The translations under genes were made by a program, and so were the position numbers. A stretch of 6,982 nucleotides of DNA. Source: Anaerolineae bacterium (GTDB lineage Bacteria > Chloroflexota > Anaerolineae > Aggregatilineales > Phototrophicaceae). The stretch covers positions 1-6,982 of the forward strand of contig WGEI01000301.1 in the NCBI GenBank assembly GCA_015492875.1, given 5' to 3'. Under the pieces are notes generated by a model. It had not been told where the DNA came from. It ran no database searches and saw only the letters and a program-made list of their open reading frames with translations. Positions 5,297 through 6,982 of this stretch are shown piece by piece (the first letter of the stretch is position 1; each line of letters opens with the position of its first letter).

Positions 5297-5771
5297 ATGG
5301 CTGGCCGCGCAGGCCACGCTCTCTCCAGAAACCGAAGCCGTCATCGACCAGCTCTACTGGCATTTGGGCAACCTCGCCCTCAGCGAAGCCATGGCCATTT
5401 GGCTCACCAACCAAGAGCAGGCCGACCTCGCTTACTATCAGCACCTGATGTATCAGGCCAAACGCAACGGTGACGCCCCCACCCTCATCAACATCGCCCA
5501 ACAAGCCAGCGCTTACTTGGCCAACGTCAACGCCAACATCCAGCAGCGCCAGCAGCAACAAGCTGCCGCCACACTGCTGGGCAACATTGTCAAGGGCATC
5601 ATCAACTTTGTTGGCGGGGTGGTGGAAGGTATTGGTAAACTATTCAACAGAGGCGAAAAAGAAAACACTGCCCCCACGCTGAGCGACAAACGCGGCGTCT
5701 ATCGGCCAGCTGGCCAGCTTTTGCGTGGGATAAGACATGTTAGTTATATTTGCCATACAATACAAGTGTAA
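5292..5771 (+). pseudogene. Large 5'-truncated member of the gene-tail family
   Basis: GC-rich coding sequence begins right after TAA 5294-5296 in a frame closed just upstream by TGA TGA (5286-5291). It has no ATG start, only a TTG at 5364 without a ribosome site. It reads WLAAQATLSPETEAVIDQLY, then helical sequence (WLTNQEQADLAYYQHLMYQ), then AKRNGDAPTLINIAQQASAY (5457-5516). That part aligns without gaps to tail copy 2 (AREEGD family; 9 of 30 columns identical by eye). A glutamine-rich stretch (IQQRQQQQ) and a glycine-rich hydrophobic helix follow (LLGNIVKGIINFVGGVVEGI, about 5575-5634). Its end is probably also foreign: after about 5730 the sequence turns AT-rich and encodes RHVSYICHTIQV. 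The function is unknown; the hydrophobic helix could insert into or lie on a membrane. Broken gene remnant is my preferred reading. Confidence 0.6.
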
Positions 5772-5816
5772 CGTGATATTTATGTAACTGTTCAGAAAAA
5801 GAGTAAGGGAAGTTAC

Positions 5817-6803
5817 ATGCCACTTTTTATCTACATTCTGGCTTATCTTTTCACTTTTACAACCGCAGGTAGCCCTGACTCGATTTACATCAGAACAGAC
5901 CATGCTATCTGGACTTTTGATATACAAACTCTTGATTACCAACCATTATTCTCTGTTGGTGAAGAAAATTTGCTGATGAGCGCGGCTTTTGATGAAACAA
6001 ATTTTTACTTTGTCGAATACACTATTGAAGATATACGTTTAAATCATTACTCGATAGAGACGGGGGATATGGAGACACTTTTGCGCATGAATCACCCCAC
6101 CCTTCTCTTTATTACTCCCCCTCAAAATGACGTGCTCTTTATTCAATCATTCAATGTCGAGCAAATAGATGAAACCGAATCATGTCTCTTTGACTTGATT
6201 TCTAGAATTTGTCATGAAGTTGCTATAGAAGGATTTTCGACAACAGGTTTTTCATGGCTCAGTGAAAATCGCTTTCTTATCCGCAACTATAATGCTCCCG
6301 ATAAATTAAGCTTCAGGGTTTATACCATACGCTCTGACTTAAGTGTTGTGGAGCAATCTCCTTTTGAAATAAATACGGCTAATACCACGCTTTCACATGA
6401 AGTTTTTCGAAATAGCCTGCTGCTCTCATACCAAGAAAATGATTATCAGATAATTTCGTCCTATGATGTAACCACCCAAGCCAGTTTTGAGCTTTTGACC
6501 ATTCCGTCTAATGCAAATATGACTCGAATGACACTTTCACCAGACAATTCTTCATTAGGATATATATTTGATGGCCAGCTTTTCATCAACGATTTAGCGT
6601 CAGGAGAGATACAAATCACAATTGATAGCGTCTCAAACTATATTTGGACTGATGATGAAACCATTGTTGCGATAACCGGTGAAACCCCTTATATCTATAA
6701 CATAGTAGTGGCCAATGCTAATGGCGACATTATTCATACAAGCAGAATACCCCTAGTCACTCAAACCGCAATCCTCTGTTCTCCAACAACAGGCCAATGC
6801 TAA
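5817..6803 (+). CDS. Secreted beta-propeller-like protein (TolB/PD40-like repeats)
   Basis: A 328-aa protein. ATG 5817 follows AAGGGAAG (5805-5812). The N-terminus MPLFIYILAYLFTFTTAGS looks like a signal peptide or anchor, with likely cleavage near residues 17-19. It lacks the usual basic residue at the start. The rest alternates short beta-strand-like segments. Clear examples are SIYIRTDHAIWTFDIQT (about 22-38), FDETNFYFVEY, and TLSPDNSSLGYIFDGQLFI (about 239-257) followed by NDLASGE. The last is a typical PD40/TolB-type blade. Polar and aromatic content and few lysines fit an exported protein. No catalytic motif is visible. The gene is AT-rich like the other cassette-type genes, and only 26 nt separate it from the next ATG, so the two are probably one operon. 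Confidence 0.85.
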   Translation: MPLFIYILAYLFTFTTAGSPDSIYIRTDHAIWTFDIQTLDYQPLFSVGEENLLMSAAFDETNFYFVEYTIEDIRLNHYSIETGDMETLLRMNHPTLLFITPPQNDVLFIQSFNVEQIDETESCLFDLISRICHEVAIEGFSTTGFSWLSENRFLIRNYNAPDKLSFRVYTIRSDLSVVEQSPFEINTANTTLSHEVFRNSLLLSYQENDYQIISSYDVTTQASFELLTIPSNANMTRMTLSPDNSSLGYIFDGQLFINDLASGEIQITIDSVSNYIWTDDETIVAITGETPYIYNIVVANANGDIIHTSRIPLVTQTAILCSPTTGQC

Positions 6804-6829
6804 AAATTGCTCATTAAAGAGGGGGTAAA

Positions 6830-6982
6830 ATGGTGAAATCTGAATCAAAATTAGGGGAAAATATGACTGACCTAAAATTTGCTGTGATGAAAAATTTATT
6901 CTACAAACTAACAATAATTATCTCGATAACTATAACTCCATATTTCCCTATAGGGGTATGGCTGAGTCGATTCCATATAACC
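6830..6982 (+). CDS. Start of a small membrane protein (runs off the window)
   Basis: ATG 6830 is preceded by AGAGGGGG (6818-6825) at ideal spacing, and 51 codons are open to the window end. After a polar start (MVKSESKLGENMTDLKFAV) comes a basic then hydrophobic stretch (MKNLFYKLTIIISITITPYF, then PIGVWL), which reads as a first membrane segment. A second ATG at 6863 lacks as good a ribosome site. The gene follows the secreted propeller by 26 nt, so the products may act together. Too little is visible to name a family. Confidence 0.65.
   Translation, partial: MVKSESKLGENMTDLKFAVMKNLFYKLTIIISITITPYFPIGVWLSRFHIT

Noticed and set aside
5208..5561. Minus-strand open frame of 117 codons rich in valine, leucine and glycine
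   Set aside because: It crosses the junction between the membrane gene and the tail fragment and is the mirror of GC-rich coding sequence; no ribosome site or family features.
5704..5719. Overlapping palindromes GGCCAGCTGGCC and AGCTGGCCAGCT followed by TTTT, terminator-like
   Set aside because: The palindromes have no room for a loop and lie in coding sequence (RPAGQL) as a chance 8-bp duplication.
1..6982. CRISPR array, tRNA or rRNA genes, transposase
   Set aside because: I looked for regular short repeats, cloverleaf-like segments and DDE-type coding frames and saw none; the only direct repeat is the two-copy coding repeat.

Overview
This is a bacterial window: compact genes with Shine-Dalgarno sites, a twin-arginine signal peptide, no introns and no RNA genes. 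The style (a GC-richer background, Tat-exported beta-propeller, mosaic of small AT-rich genes, TACAAT-type -10 boxes) makes me think of Chloroflexota (Anaerolineae-like), but that is an impression, not proof. All genes I support are on the + strand.

Layout. (1) Positions 1-900: the 3' end of an unseen gene, then two small, diverged tandem paralogues (131 and 135 aa). (2) Positions 901-2666: a mosaic. A short GC-rich gene-tail fragment is followed by a small multi-pass membrane protein gene (994-1416), a proline-rich coding remnant that looks frameshifted (1417-1578), a 323-aa unknown protein (1584-2555), and a second, longer copy of the same gene tail (2556-2666). The two tails share a 36-nt coding direct repeat that differs only at three synonymous positions. 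(3) Positions 2760-4742: an intact, GC-richer gene for a 660-aa Tat-exported beta-propeller protein, closed by a strong hairpin. (4) Positions 4860-5296: an AT-rich three-helix membrane protein gene interrupted by a -1 frameshift exactly at a T TTT TTA heptamer. (5) Positions 5292-5771: a larger, 5'-truncated member of the same tail family. (6) Positions 5817-6803: a secreted beta-propeller-like protein. It is followed by the start of another small membrane protein (6830 to the window end).

Interpretation. Three times, an AT-rich small gene ends and a GC-rich fragment of one protein family begins within 0-15 bp of its stop. Each fragment lacks the beginning of its gene. With tandem paralogues, small membrane proteins, decayed tails and repeats that could recombine, this resembles the cassette graveyards of polymorphic effector/immunity loci. 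No toxin domain is identifiable and none of the small proteins can be named, so the system assignment is inference. The exported propeller (2760-4742) looks like an ordinary resident gene lying between two mosaic blocks.
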